Origin: Rhizophagus irregularis
Taxonomy: Eukaryota > Glomeromycota > Glomeromycetes > Glomerales > Glomeraceae
NCBI RefSeq assembly: GCF_026210795.1
Contig: NC_089442.1
Coordinates: forward strand, 1,364,001-1,428,000
Direction: 5' to 3'
Length of the DNA stretch: 64,000 nt
Both the position numbers and the translations under genes were made by a program. Shown piece by piece: positions 13,183 through 25,511 of the stretch (positions are counted from its first letter, which is position 1; every line of letters begins with the position of its first letter). The notes below the pieces were generated by a model. That model was not told where the DNA came from, searched no databases, and worked only from the letters and a program-made list of their open reading frames with translations.

Positions 13183-13428
13183 GTGATGTGCATTGGAAGA
13201 TTGGAAGCTATTGGAATCTTCCAATTCTTCCAATTTCAAGCCTTCCAATGCCAATAAATTTTTATTGGAAGCTTCCAATGCACATAGAAATATATATATA
13301 TTCATATATATAACTAAATGTATTGAAAATTATTGGAATATTGGAATTTTCCAATTCTTCCGATTCCAAGCCTTTCAATTCCAATAAAAAGTCATTGGAA
13401 GCTTTCATTGCAATGCACATCACTTCAT
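13183..13428. mobile_element. Inverted-repeat element built of ATTGGAAG units
   Basis: The left end is AGTGATGTGCATTGGAAG and the right end CAATGCACATCACTT. The inside is made of repeated ATTGGAAGCTTCCAAT palindromes in two blocks, one per arm. Flanks CATTATA and CATTACA could be a decayed 7-8 bp target duplication of hAT type. The open frames across it are repeat translations, not genes. Confidence 0.5.
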
Positions 13429-16400
13429 TACACAATTTACGCCCAGTCTGACCAATTCATCAATTGTTAAAAGTGAATGTTGATAATTAGGTTACACAAA
13501 GCTTGAGAAAGCCATTAAGATAATAAAAATTTTACATAGTATCCAACAAATGTTTAGAAACAGATTATTATTCAAATTGAAAAATTAATAAATAAAGAAT
13601 TATTCAACTCCAGAACTTATTATGTAATCTACGTTTGTATTCGGTCTCGGATGCAGTGAACTGAGAGAATATATACGTTTTAGGATATTTACGTGTAAAT
13701 ATTGATTTTTGAAAAAAAATATATATATTAGATAAAAGAGTTTAAACCAATAATAATCAATGATAATATACTACTTCGTATTTGGATGACCATTTTGATA
13801 ATTTTTGTCAACATAATTTTTTTATATACACAACACGTACAGTATATAGTATATATATACATCACTTTCGTTACAAAAAGAAACCGTTCTCCTTAATAAA
13901 AAAATATATATACTGTAATCATAATTATCGCATATTAAATATTTAAATCATGATAACAATATTTAACGTTGAAGAATTATAAAAAAACTCGGCTCTGACG
14001 AATCTCATTAAGGTTTTCCACTCATCCACAAAAACTTTTAAAAAATCTTTTATTAATCAACCCTCTCTTCAGACCATTTTCTCACTCTTATTGTGAAGGC
14101 GAAGAAGATGACTTTTGCGAGGAATATAAACGAGATCCTAAAGTGATAAGACCTTTTGACAAATCAAAGTTCCATAAAGGCGTCCAGGAGAGATAGAATT
14201 TTGAATAATGTACTATATAAGTGCAGACCAACAGACTAATCTTGCTAACAATATATATAATGGTGCGGGAAACATATATTGTAAAATGCTCATTTATCAG
14301 GTTTCTTACAATATCAACATATAACTTTTATTCCATTCTGGTGCTCAAATAAATCAATAAACCTAAGTCTACACGTAATTTTTATCAACCATATCAAATA
14401 CGTGTTACACTATATAATCACTATATTACTACAGTATACCCAATTATTTAATATTTAAATAACATCTAGCTTTTATCAATGCAGTTGAAGCATTTTTTTT
14501 TTGTAGTTTGAGTATATTAATGAACCATATCGGCAGATTTGTCCTCTTTTGCGTTTTGCGTTGAAGAAAGGTACGTTATAATTATTTTGTAATACAAAAA
14601 AATTATTACTTTTAAAAGTTGAACAAACCTACAATTTACAAAAACTTAAATTAAGCATAATAAAACCATTCCTCATTCACGTAGTAATTTCAATATGTAT
14701 CATTTAGAAAGTGAGTATGTCTTAATAAAATACAAATTAAAATAATAATTAATAAACGTTTAATGATTATAAATATTTATAGAAAGCACTAAAGAGCCAA
14801 TAAATATTATCAAGTTTTTATTTGATTAGTTTAATGGATCTATATACTGTATTTTTAAAAAACATTTAGTTTATATTTATTTAATTGTACGATATAAGAA
14901 CTTTCAATGCTTAAACTGATAATGAGCACGTAATATACTTTCAATTTCTGTAAAAAAAAATCTGAAGCTATTGCAGAGGGAGAGATCTTGACAAATAATA
15001 AATCAATAGTCAATACTACCGAAAATCACATTTATTGAAATCTATATTTAAAGAAGTATTCACTTGTCGAATTATGCTTGATAAAAATCAAGTATAATTC
15101 GTTTTAACGACTGTCCTCAATTTTACGGCGCCTTATATGTACTACTTTGTGTAACAAAAGTGACAAGAAAAAAATCTTTAGATCATGATTTAATGTCTAA
15201 ATATTTTAATTGTATAATAAAAATTGCGATCGATTTCCGTGAATGAAAAATGTATATTAAATTCTGAAATTTAAATTCTACGAATTATATTTCAATAGGA
15301 TAATCTCATATTAATAAAAAATTATTGCACTCGGGTAATTTGAGAAAATCATTCCGAATTATATAATTAACATTAACCAATTTATTATTTGTTACAGCCA
15401 TTCTAATTTCATAATAAGAATTTTGTACTGCATGACAGCTAAAAACTTTTTACAATAATGGGATATCTAATTGGCATTATAAAATGAATACTCAATTTTC
15501 GTACAACCTATACAATATTAAAATTTCTAAGCCTGTTCGTGACACGGTAAATTGGGCTGATTTGTGCAATCTCATGACATAAATAAAAAATAAATAAACA
15601 GATAAACAATTTCCTGTTTTTTTAAAAAAAAAAATGCAAAATTAACTACAGAATTTCGGTTGTAAATTCTATAACTCTACAAGTCGTTCTTAGAATTCCA
15701 TGAATATTCTAGAATTCTGCCGAAAAGTTTTATTTTCAAATTATTGCTTTACTAAAATAACGGATTATGTTATGATCTATCAATAAGATTTTCCAATAGT
15801 TATAATAGTGTATCAAAAACTGACGAATTTCCAATAAAAAATTACATATTTGAAGATATATGTTTAAACGAATATATACATAATTTTAATTCTCTTGGTC
15901 TCTATTATCCAATACTATCGGTTATGTGATTCAAACATTCCAAACATTCCTATCTTTTATAGTAACGCATTCTAACTCATTCCAACTTGAATTCTTTCTT
16001 TCAATAAGAGTTGTGGGTTTTCTTTTTGATTTTTAACAATAAAGATGACGAATAAATTTCTATTTTCGCTAAGTAATTTAATTTAAACTCACTATATTTA
16101 AGTCTTTAACCGGCGTTAAAAAATTTTTTTTTGTTACTTGAGAATCATTAATTTTATTCGATTTCTCCGATACTCGGATTAAAATAGTAGAGACTGCAAG
16201 GAAGTTCCAAGGACTGTCTTTGAATTCATTTATAAATTTACATTTTCAAGTTTTTATTTAATTAACCTTATATTTGTGCTTATTCCCGCATAGTCATATT
16301 TAAATTCAATTTTTAATAAAATTCGACAATTCATTTTTTAAATAAAATCAAATAAATGATCGGTTTATTCCTGTTAAAAATTTTTATTTTGATTATAAAT

Positions 16401-16967
16401 AACTGTAAATAGTTTAGTCATTGACGTACTTCTTATACTAACTGAATTGTTGGATTTACTTCCTCTAACTCCTCAATGACACATACTTCCATGCTAACAT
16501 GATATAAATTCACGTGAATTGTTTCTATTAAAGTTAGATGAATTTTATATTTGTGTAATTGTGTTATCAAATTAATAATAAGAACCTGCTGCGCATATTA
16601 GAAGTAAGATAATTATTATAACTTCAAAAAATATGACCATACATCTTCGATTCTTTAAATAATTTGTGACGTAAACAAAATTATATTTCGAACGTAAAGT
16701 TCTGTATATTTTCAAATCATTATATTTTTTAAACAAATAATTATAAAAAATTTTTCCTAATGTTAAACATGACTCATACTAATTCCTATTATTATATAAT
16801 AATATTGAAATATTTCTATTATAAATAAATAGGAATAGTAAAAAAACTTTTATAGGTAAATGGTATGTGTCTAAAATTTAAATAAAATTTAATCATGAAT
16901 ATTGAAATTAACATTAGAAAGAAGCGTAAGGTCACATGCTTTTCTTACGTTATACGATTTTCATTAA

Positions 16968-17280
16968 AGGAAAATTTTTCTGATGGCTTTTAAAACCAGG
17001 GAAGGAAACTTGTTTGAATCAAAAATGTCGCGTCATTTAATGTTAACTCCTGGGCAGATTTTAATGAAAAACGAGCGGTTCGAAACATTACAATTATCGT
17101 TACTACTACATATAATAGATAATGAAATCGTATAGCTCAATTGGAAATAATTATTGTTTTACTAAAATAATTTTATTTTTTCATTTGAAAATAGTGAAGA
17201 TATTAAAATATGCATGAAATTAAGTCAAGTAAAATTTTTTTTTGGCTATTTATTGTGGTGCTTCAGGATTTAACTAATAA
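16968..17280. repeat. Dispersed repeat R, copy 2
   Basis: Matches 4270-4575 from TGATGGCTTTTAAA through AATGTCGCGTC, TTAACTCCTGGGCAG and GAAAATAGTGAAGATATT to the TATTTATTGTG end. It lies about 620 bases before kinase 3, while copy 1 lies about 1.9 kb before kinase 2, so the repeat may have moved with the kinase duplications. Confidence 0.6.
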
Positions 17281-17748
17281 TTCTCATGGTAATTATTATG
17301 GAAACTATTTAAATATAGAATATAGTCATAATTACCTTAATATTAAAGAAATTGAAACATTTTAGCAATTAAAAGATGATTAAAATAAATAATTAATTGT
17401 TAATAATGTTAAACTTTTTCGCTGATGTATGATAATCATCGACATAAAAAAAATTTTAGTCGCTTATCATTATGAAGCGACATGATATTAACTAATGCAT
17501 AATTTGCCATAATTACAATTAGATTAAAATTTTTGCGTTTACCCTCTGAAAAAAATTTGTTATATACAGTATTCCATATTTTTCCATAAATATAGAAATT
17601 TTATAATGGACAAGTTTTTTGCTAACATTTGGCGATCCTCTAATAACCGGTTTATAGTGGGCGTCATAAGTGAAACAAACATTCATTGAAGAATATTCTT
17701 TTTCAAAGTTACAGAATGTTTCACCATAGGATTCGAATACCAGTTTTA

Positions 17749-17895
17749 CTTTCTGCGTGGAATTCTAAAATTCTAATAACGATAAGAATTTTTAATCCAA
17801 TTGATGTTCCATTTCCATTTTGGTATTATCATATTAAAAAATTATAAATATGTTATGAACTTTCTAATTTTTTTTATCGTTTGATATAACATAAA
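17749..17895 (+). promoter_or_regulatory. Conserved 5' block of kinase gene 3
   Basis: Homologous to the blocks before kinases 1 and 2. It has CTTTCTGCGTGGAATTC, AATCCAATTGATG and a TATAAATA box at 17843-17850, which is 53 bases before the ATG. A small duplication of ATTCTAA is unique to this copy. Confidence 0.55.
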
Positions 17896-20756
17896 ATGGA
17901 TCTTGTAAAGATATCAAATGATTTTGACCCAACTCCAAAATTAAAATCTAGTCCAATACCAATTTGGTTTATTTCATTTAATCGGTATGATACTAATTGT
18001 ATTCATTGTGGAGAAGAATACACTAAAGCACTTTTGTATGATGATCGAAGATATTGCAAAAATTGTTTATCATGTTATCTTATTAATATAACAGATAATA
18101 ATATGTACTTGGATGCATATTATATAATGGACTTAGAATGTAGTGAACATGAAATTAGGTCAGATGAACCGCAAGTTATTCAAGAATGTTGCAGAAATTG
18201 TTTGAAAGTATTATGTTTCAAACAAATACCTAATCCCTTTATTTTAAATGATTTTTCATATGAAAATTTATGCAATAGTGTGATCGAAATTGAAGAATAT
18301 TGCAAACTGTGTAAAAAATCATTATATCAAGGAAGTGATAGTTATAATTCTGTGTCTAAATTCAAGTTATGTTCAGATTGTTATCTAATTTCTTCTGAAT
18401 ATATAGAATCAACTTTGACCAAAAAACTTATTCCAATTATTTATTTACCATGGTGGCATAATATATCCTGTTGCGATGCTTGCAACAAACCCTTAACACT
18501 TACATCAGACTGTCAGAAATGTTGTAAGAAATGTCTTATATTTTATACTGGATGTAGATATTGTTTAACAACAAATATTATGTTTGGATCAACAACTCAA
18601 TCTCAATGTAGAAAATGCAAAAGAGTATTAACTATCATTTCTGATTTCACAAATATTTTGAATGAAAATAATGAAAATAAAAAATTATATAAATTTACCC
18701 ACATATCTCATTGTAATTCTTGTGACAAATCCTTAACACTTATATCAGAATCCCAAAAATATTGCGAGAATTGTTTTATATATTATATTAAATGTAGATA
18801 TTGTTTAACAATAAATTTTATTTTTGGGCTTACAATTCAATCTCTATGTAGAAAATGCAATAGAACATCTATTGTGGATATTTTTAGTGGAAACTGTGAA
18901 TTAGATGAATTCCTCTTCAACTTATTTTCTGACACGCATTTTTGCGTTAATATGAAAGTAGATGAGTTTATTGATGCAGATGAGTTTATAGGCGTAGATA
19001 AGTTTATAGACGTAGATGAGTTTATGGACAAAATAAAAAATATTGACAAATATTATTTTCCATTAGAAATAGATTCAACTATTCGTTCTATGTTTCAAAA
19101 CTACGAAGATTTTCGATCAAAAAAGTTGAAGGATCAGTTGATGGATCAATCAAAAAAGTTGATGGATCAACCTGAAAAGTTGATAGAGTGGATATCATAT
19201 TCTCAATTTACAAATGTTAAAGAAATAGCAAAAGGAGGATTTGGTATCATATATTGTGCAATCAAGGATCAAAAAAGTGTCATTTTAAAAAAATTCAAAA
19301 ATTCTCAATATACCAGCAGATATTTTTTAAATGAGGTATTACAAATCTTTGTATTATTTATTTTATAAAATAAATTAATTTTAATCCTTGATATTGAAAT
19401 TTCTTTTAGTTAAAATCAAATCAATATTGTTATGAAATTAAACATCATATTATTAGAGTTCATGGCGTTACAAAAGATCCAAAATTAAGCGATTATATGT
19501 TAGTTATGCAATATGCATCAGGAGGAGATTTACATAACTGGTTACAGAAGGAATTTGCAGATATTACATGGAATAAAGAAAAACTAGCTATTTTATGGCA
19601 AATTTCAGAAGGGTAGAGTATTTATTAGACAAAAATAAATAATTCTTGTTATTAATAATTTAATTTATTAATTATTTTTATTTTAGACTTGAAACTATTC
19701 ATAAAGCAAATTATATACATCGAGATTTTCATAGTGGAAACATATTATATGATTTTTCAAGTACAAAAAGATATCAATGGCTAATTGGAGACCTAGGACT
19801 ATCACAACCTGCAGATAATACATCGTCAAATAATGAAATATATGGAGTGATACCTTATATTGCACCTGAAATATTTAGGGGATCTACATTTTCTAAAGAG
19901 ACTGATGTTTATTGTATGGGTATGATTATGTGGGAACTTACAACAGGTTGTAAGCCTTTTGCTAATGTTGAACATGATATCATTCTGATTTTTAAAATCC
20001 TTGATGGAGAACAACCTGAAATTACAGAAGATACACCAGAATGTTATGCAAATTTAATGAAAAGTTGTTGGGATCCTGATCCCAAAAAGAGACCCTCAGC
20101 AAAAAAGATTCGTAGTACATTTGGTAGTTGGTCTTTCAGAAATAAACATAACGATATATTTAATAAAGCTGAATTAAAAAGAAGAGAGTTGACAGAATCA
20201 CAAAAGCTTGGTCCTAAGTTTGCTAAAAAGCCTCATCCAAGAGCTATTTATACAAGTAAACCACTAAGCTTTTTCATTTCCAAATGTTCATCGAATAATT
20301 CATCTTCAAGTATTTCATCTTATAATAAACAAGGTATTGTCTTAGAAAAAATCTAAAAATTAATCGTAATAATTTTAATCAAATGCATTAAAACTTTTTA
20401 GGTTATAGTAGTTACATTTCAGAAGAACAAGAATTTGATATAGACGTTGAAAGGTAGTTTAAAATTTTTATGATTTGGTTAGTTATTTATGAATTTGAAT
20501 TCTAAAATTTAATTGCTTTGCATCCAAATGCAACTTATAGTAGTTCACTAGCAGCAACTTCGAGAAAGCGAAATATAGAGGAATCAAACATTGAAATTCA
20601 TGACGATTTGGGTAAATATTTGTCTGACTAAATGGATCTTATATTGTCTTTGTTGACGTTGGCTATTTATAATTTGCTTACATTATTTTTTTTTTAATTT
20701 AATTTAAAATAGGAAAATATGTTAAAACCAGTTCCAGTTATCCAAGGACGCTATGA
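17896..20756 (+). CDS. TKL-type protein kinase with Cys-rich zinc-ribbon N-terminus (kinase 3)
   Basis: Predicted protein of 818 residues from exons 17896-19335, 19410-19612, 19687-20333, 20402-20453, 20541-20611 and 20713-20756. The N-terminus has CxxC clusters and two CRYCLT modules; in the second, the first Cys pair has lost a Cys (SESQKYC where kinase 1 has SECQKYC). A fourfold 18-base tandem repeat at 18958-19029 encodes VDEFID-like units where kinase 1 has one, and a KKL-DQ stretch after it is also expanded. EWISYSQF is near residue 430. The kinase motifs KGGFG, VILKKF, HRDFHSGN, DLG and APE are intact. The tail has IYTSKPL, SRKRNIEE and a SSSYPRTL end. Confidence 0.85.
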
Positions 20757-21102
20757 ATGGAATTTGATTATATCATTTATATAATTCTGTTTTGATTTCA
20801 TCCTGTTAAAATTTCTCAACAAAAATCTTAGCCAGTTGTTCTATCATTAACGAATATATTAAACTATCATTTTTTCTTAGCTGTAAATTTTATACTTTTT
20901 TTTATCTTTTCGTAAGTTGTAATAATATCTTACAGTATTGTTTTATATTATTTTAATATAGTTATATTTTTATTGTACGTGTTATCTGTTATATATGCAA
21001 ATATTATTATTTATTTATTTCTATTACTATTGTATAATTATGTATTTGAGTTATAAATAATTAAATTTTCGTTATAATTTTTATAAATTGCATAATAATT
21101 TC

Positions 21103-21248
21103 GGGTGTTACTAAAATTCACCAGTGGTGATGGTCACCATACCAGCATTATGATATACTTTTGAGCCAAATCTAGTAAATACTGGCCGGCATTACATCAT
21201 AAATTCACCACTGGTGACCGTCACAACTGGTGATATTTAGTAATACCC
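21103..21248. mobile_element. Miniature hAT-like inverted-repeat element
   Basis: The left end GGGTGTTACTAAAATTCACC and the right end, in reverse complement GGGTATTACTAAATATCACC, form inverted repeats that continue into GGTGATGGTCACC-type sequence. The flanks ATAATTTC and ATAATTTT are an 8-bp duplication with one difference, the size typical of hAT transposons. It is non-coding. Confidence 0.6.
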
Positions 21249-22659
21249 ATAATTTTGTTTTATCTGTTTTTTTTTCATAATAGTATGTAAAATATTAATA
21301 GTCCAAAGCGTAGCGTAGTTGTGCATATGTCTTATCATTAAAATATTGAATCGAGCTTTAGATACCACTCTCATAAAAAATTTGGTCTTTTACTGACGCG
21401 GAAATTGTTTATAAGATTTGGTTGCGGTGTAAAAAGCTAAAAGCATGAAACTAAATATTCGTAAAAAATATTCTAAACATTTTTCATTTTGGTTTTCCAA
21501 CTGTGAAAAATCAAACATTTTCCAGATATAACCTGCTTTTACCTCACTTGTCGAGAACTATGAACATAAATTTACTAAACGAAAATTTTCATTTATTCAA
21601 AATACAACTTGTTCAAAAAAGTAATTGATAGGTTGTAATTTTGGTGATTTCGTTATGTACATTAGGAAAGGTTTAATCAAAAAGGTGGTCGTACAAGATG
21701 ACGTACAACGTACAACAAACCTTAACTGGTACAAAAAATTAATTTATTAAAGTACGGAAAGATTTATCAAAATCAAATACGTAGACGAAGGTTTTAACTT
21801 TTACATCATCTCAACAAAGGATTATTAAACAACTTTCACTTTGTCTACGAAAAAAGGAAATTCGTTCTGTTTGATCTCAAATATTCTATATCAGTCACAG
21901 AACCGAATGATTAAATACGTAGTAACACATTTTCGCTAATCAACGAAAGGCCCTGTGACCGATATAGCCTCACATCCAAATAAAAGCGTTATCGCTTTGA
22001 CGCATTTGATAATGCATTAACTATAAATATCATAAATAAGCTTTGTTTGACTTTCTATAAATTTCATTTTTATACCCAATTTTTAATCTTCAAACTTTTC
22101 CCGAGGATCGTTTATAAATAAATGACTTGGAAAAACGTTACAGTAATAAACTCTGGACCCTTTTTGGACCATCTATACTAGTTTAACCGAATGATTCAAC
22201 TCATAAAAACCGAAAATCTTGTGTTAGAATTAAGGTGAAGTATCAAAATAATACTTTATTGATTCGTTAATTTCAATTATTAATATGTTTTTGTTGTCCT
22301 AACATGTCCTAACAAAGAATCAGTGTTGGCAAGTGCTAGTGTTAATTAGGATCTACACATCTATTTAGGGCCGGAATTACGTAATTTTTCCTGGCATTAT
22401 CCAAAAATGGAAAGTTCCACACATTATTTTGGCGCAAAATCGAGGCTAGCGGCGCGTGTAATACGTGCCTCAATTTTCGGTTGATCTGATAATTATTTTT
22501 TTCAAGCACTTCAAAAATTCTGGTATTTTCTATAAAATAATAATAATAATAAAATCTCATAAATTGACGACTGTGACACACAGTATACGTCAACAATTTT
22601 GATCAAGTGATCAACAAGTGATCAACCTCGGATCGACGGATTCGCAATATAATTTGAAT

Positions 22660-22785
22660 CAAAAATCTTTGCGTCACTTAATGTTAACTCCTGCGTAGAT
22701 TTTTAATGAAAAAACGGGGCGTTTTTTAAACATTACAATTTAATATCGTTTATACTAACATATAATAGAATAATGCAATCATATT
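22660..22785. repeat. Dispersed repeat R, diverged copy
   Basis: GAATCAAAAATC, CACTTAATGTTAACTCCTG, TTTAATGAAAAAACGGGG and ACATATAATAGA match the central part of repeat R. The copy is shortened and has several small insertions. Confidence 0.5.
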
Positions 22786-23683
22786 ATTATAAAAAGTAAT
22801 TCAAGAATTCTATTGTAGTTTTAATAAACTATTTATTTTATTCAGTGTAACATAACAATCGTAAAATTTCAAACCACAATTTAACCATATTTGGTTCATG
22901 AATGATCACAAAAAACGTATTTTTTGAAAATATGGGGGAATTTTATAATAAAATTTTTTTCTAAACAATACCTGAGAGAAATTAAAAAAAAATAAATAAA
23001 ATAATGAAAAAAAAAATATGAAAAAAAAAGTTTCTCATAAAAGAAATTCGGCATAAATTATTATTATTATTATTAAACAAAAACAAATAAATAGAAAGAT
23101 CTCGTACCGTAAAATACCGTAAACATATGTCATATGTGTTACACATTATCAATTTACATTACGTAGTATTTTTTTTTTTATGCATAAATTTTTCATTAAC
23201 AAAATTTTTTTTTTATTTAATACCTAAACTTTTATTAACAGTTAATAATATGAAATGAAAAAAAAAGTGGGTAATGAATTTTTTTGGAACGGGCGCAGAT
23301 ATTCAGGGTTGGCGTAAGTATGTACGGGTAAGTGTTTTGGCGTAAATGCATTCAATATTTCCAAACGAAATTAAACCATATACATAATAAATATAACCAT
23401 AAATATAATACAATATCCTAATAAAAAATGAAGAAAAAAAAAAAAAGTAAAAAAGATCGACATCCCGAATTTTAATTTATCCATCTTATGGTTTAGAGTT
23501 ATATGTACACTTGACTTTAGACTCTGATATAATAATGAAATAATGATAGTCAAAAAGTACTAATTTATAACGCTACTCTCCTTTTAAATATTCTCCACAT
23601 TTTTTTAAAAAAAAACGCTAAACTTTAATATATATATTTTATTTTTTTTTAAAAAAAAAATTCTATATATAAATTTATATAAT

Positions 23684-25325
23684 ATGCAATTAGAATTGTT
23701 ACCGTGTCTTTCTTCGGAATTTTCTAAATTACTTAAAAATCCTTATAATTATGATATTATTATAAGGATTAATGAAAAAGAATTTAAAGTACATTCAATA
23801 ATATTATATGCACGTTCAAATTATTTTAAGATTTTATTATCACAAGGAAGGATTATTAATGAATTTAATATTATGTGTCTTGAGTTATCGGAAATTGATC
23901 CGGAAATTTTCGAAATGATTATTACGTAAGTACATTTTATTTTTTATTTTTTTTATCCGCGACAATCTTTTGACAATACATAACTAAAAATATATATATA
24001 TATTTTTTTTACTTAGGTATATATATACAGGAATGATAGATTTTTCAAATGCTACAAGTGAAAAAATATTTTCTTTCTTGATCACATCATCAAAATTAAA
24101 TTTATCAGAAGCAACATCATTTACACAATCATATTTAGTAGATAATGAAAAGAATTGGATACATGAAAATTTTTCTAAAGTATTAAATAATGTATTTAAA
24201 TTAGAAAATTGTAAAAAAATTCAAAATTATTGTATAAAAAGGGTTTGTTTCGAAGCGAAATCATTTTTTTCTTCAAAAGATTCTTTAAATCTTAAAAAAA
24301 ATATTTTAAATTTAATATTAGATTTAGATAATTTATATATTGAAGAAATTGATTTATGGGATTTTTTAATTGAATGGGGTATGAATCAATTACATAAAAT
24401 TCATAATTATAATATTAATATTAATTATTATAATAATAATAATATTATTAGTATTTTTATTAATAATAATAATAATTATGATGATAATGATGATGATGAA
24501 AATCAAAAAAATCATAAATTTATTAATAATATTAATAAAGAAATTATGAATCAACAACATAAATCACCAAAATGGAAAATTCGTGAAGCATTAAAGAAAA
24601 TTTTGGATCCTTTAATTTATAGAATAAGATTTAGAGAAATAAGTTCTGACGATTTTTATGAAAAGATTAAACCTTATAAAATGATGATTCCAATGGAAAT
24701 ATATGAAGATATTATGTCATATTATCTTATAGGAACTTCTACAAAGGTAAATATGCCTTCAATACCAAGAAGAGGTTATATTAATTCTTTAATAATTAAT
24801 TCAAAACATATGAATATTTTATCAAGTTGGATTGATAAGAAAGATTTAGAAAATAATGATTTAATAACAAAAATTAATCAATATGATTATAAATTATTAT
24901 TTAGAACAACTTCTTTAAATGATTTTAATTCAATAAGATTTCATGAATATTGTGATAATAATGGTCCTTGTATAGTAATAATTAAGATTAAAGATTCAAA
25001 TAAAATTATTGGAGGTTATAATCCTATTGGTTGGTGTATAAGTAATTCTTGGATACATTCTAATGATAGTTTTATTTTTTCTTTTGATGATTATTTAAAT
25101 TTATCAAAGAGTAGAATTAGTAGAATATTAGAAAATAGTAAATATTCTATTTATGATTGTAAGGATTTTAATTTATTATTAAATTTTGGTAATGGTGATT
25201 TAATTTTAGATGGTACAATTGGAATCTGTGATAAATCTAATTATGAATTTTGTATATTAAATAACGATGAAAGATGTTTTGAAGCTGAACAATTAGAAGT
25301 ATTTAGTGTACAATTAATCGATTAA
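23684..25325 (+). CDS. Divergent BTB-BACK-TLDc protein with Asn-rich insert
   Basis: Predicted protein of 516 residues, exons 23684-23925 and 24017-25325. The intron interrupts an ACG codon just before YIYTG, the shared family position. The BTB part is recognisable (EFKVHSIILYARSNYFK) but more diverged than the other copies. The BACK-like part is split by about 45 residues rich in Asn, Asp and Ile at 24405-24545, encoded by AAT-rich repeats. The TLDc domain is complete (KIIGGYNPIGW, SFIFSFDD). Codon use is more AT-biased than in the neighbours. It is probably an old branch of the family; function is not predictable beyond the adaptor-like architecture. Confidence 0.8.
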
Positions 25326-25511
25326 AAAAAAAAAAATTTTTCAATTATTAAAAATATTATAAATAAATTATTGTATTTATTTAGAAAAACATATTATGTA
25401 CTGTACAGTGTACATACAACAAAATTTTCTTAATAATTATTTATTGTATCGCTTTTTTATTTTTTAAAAAAAAAATATGTATATATAAGTATAACAGATA
25501 TCTTAAAAAGA

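Larger units (their letters stand above)
12598..17748. other. Long gene-free stretch
   Basis: About 5 kb with no supported gene. It holds an inverted-repeat element (13183-13428) and a copy of repeat R (16968-17280). A short coding-like stretch near 14083-14195 (acidic then basic, no introns or family match) is too small to call. The DNA at 17470-17748 resembles 1-480, so the duplication that made kinases 1 and 3 includes several hundred bases of 5' flank. Confidence 0.5.
20757..23683. other. Intergenic, no gene recognised
   Basis: About 2.9 kb between kinase 3 and the next BTB gene. It holds a miniature element at 21103-21248 and a weak repeat R copy at 22660-22785. A short inverted pair lies near 21889 and 21950 (TATATC-GTCACAG and its complement). 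An 84-codon minus-strand frame at 22342-22596 has no recognisable domain and no homologue in the window. Confidence 0.45.

Noticed and set aside
19826-20014. Minus-strand open frame inside kinase 3
   Set aside because: It lies antisense to a conserved kinase exon; the paralogous kinases carry no matching conserved antisense frame.
22342-22596. 84-codon minus-strand frame
   Set aside because: No motif, a tyrosine run from a TAA/TTA microsatellite, and no splice or promoter context; chance cannot be excluded.
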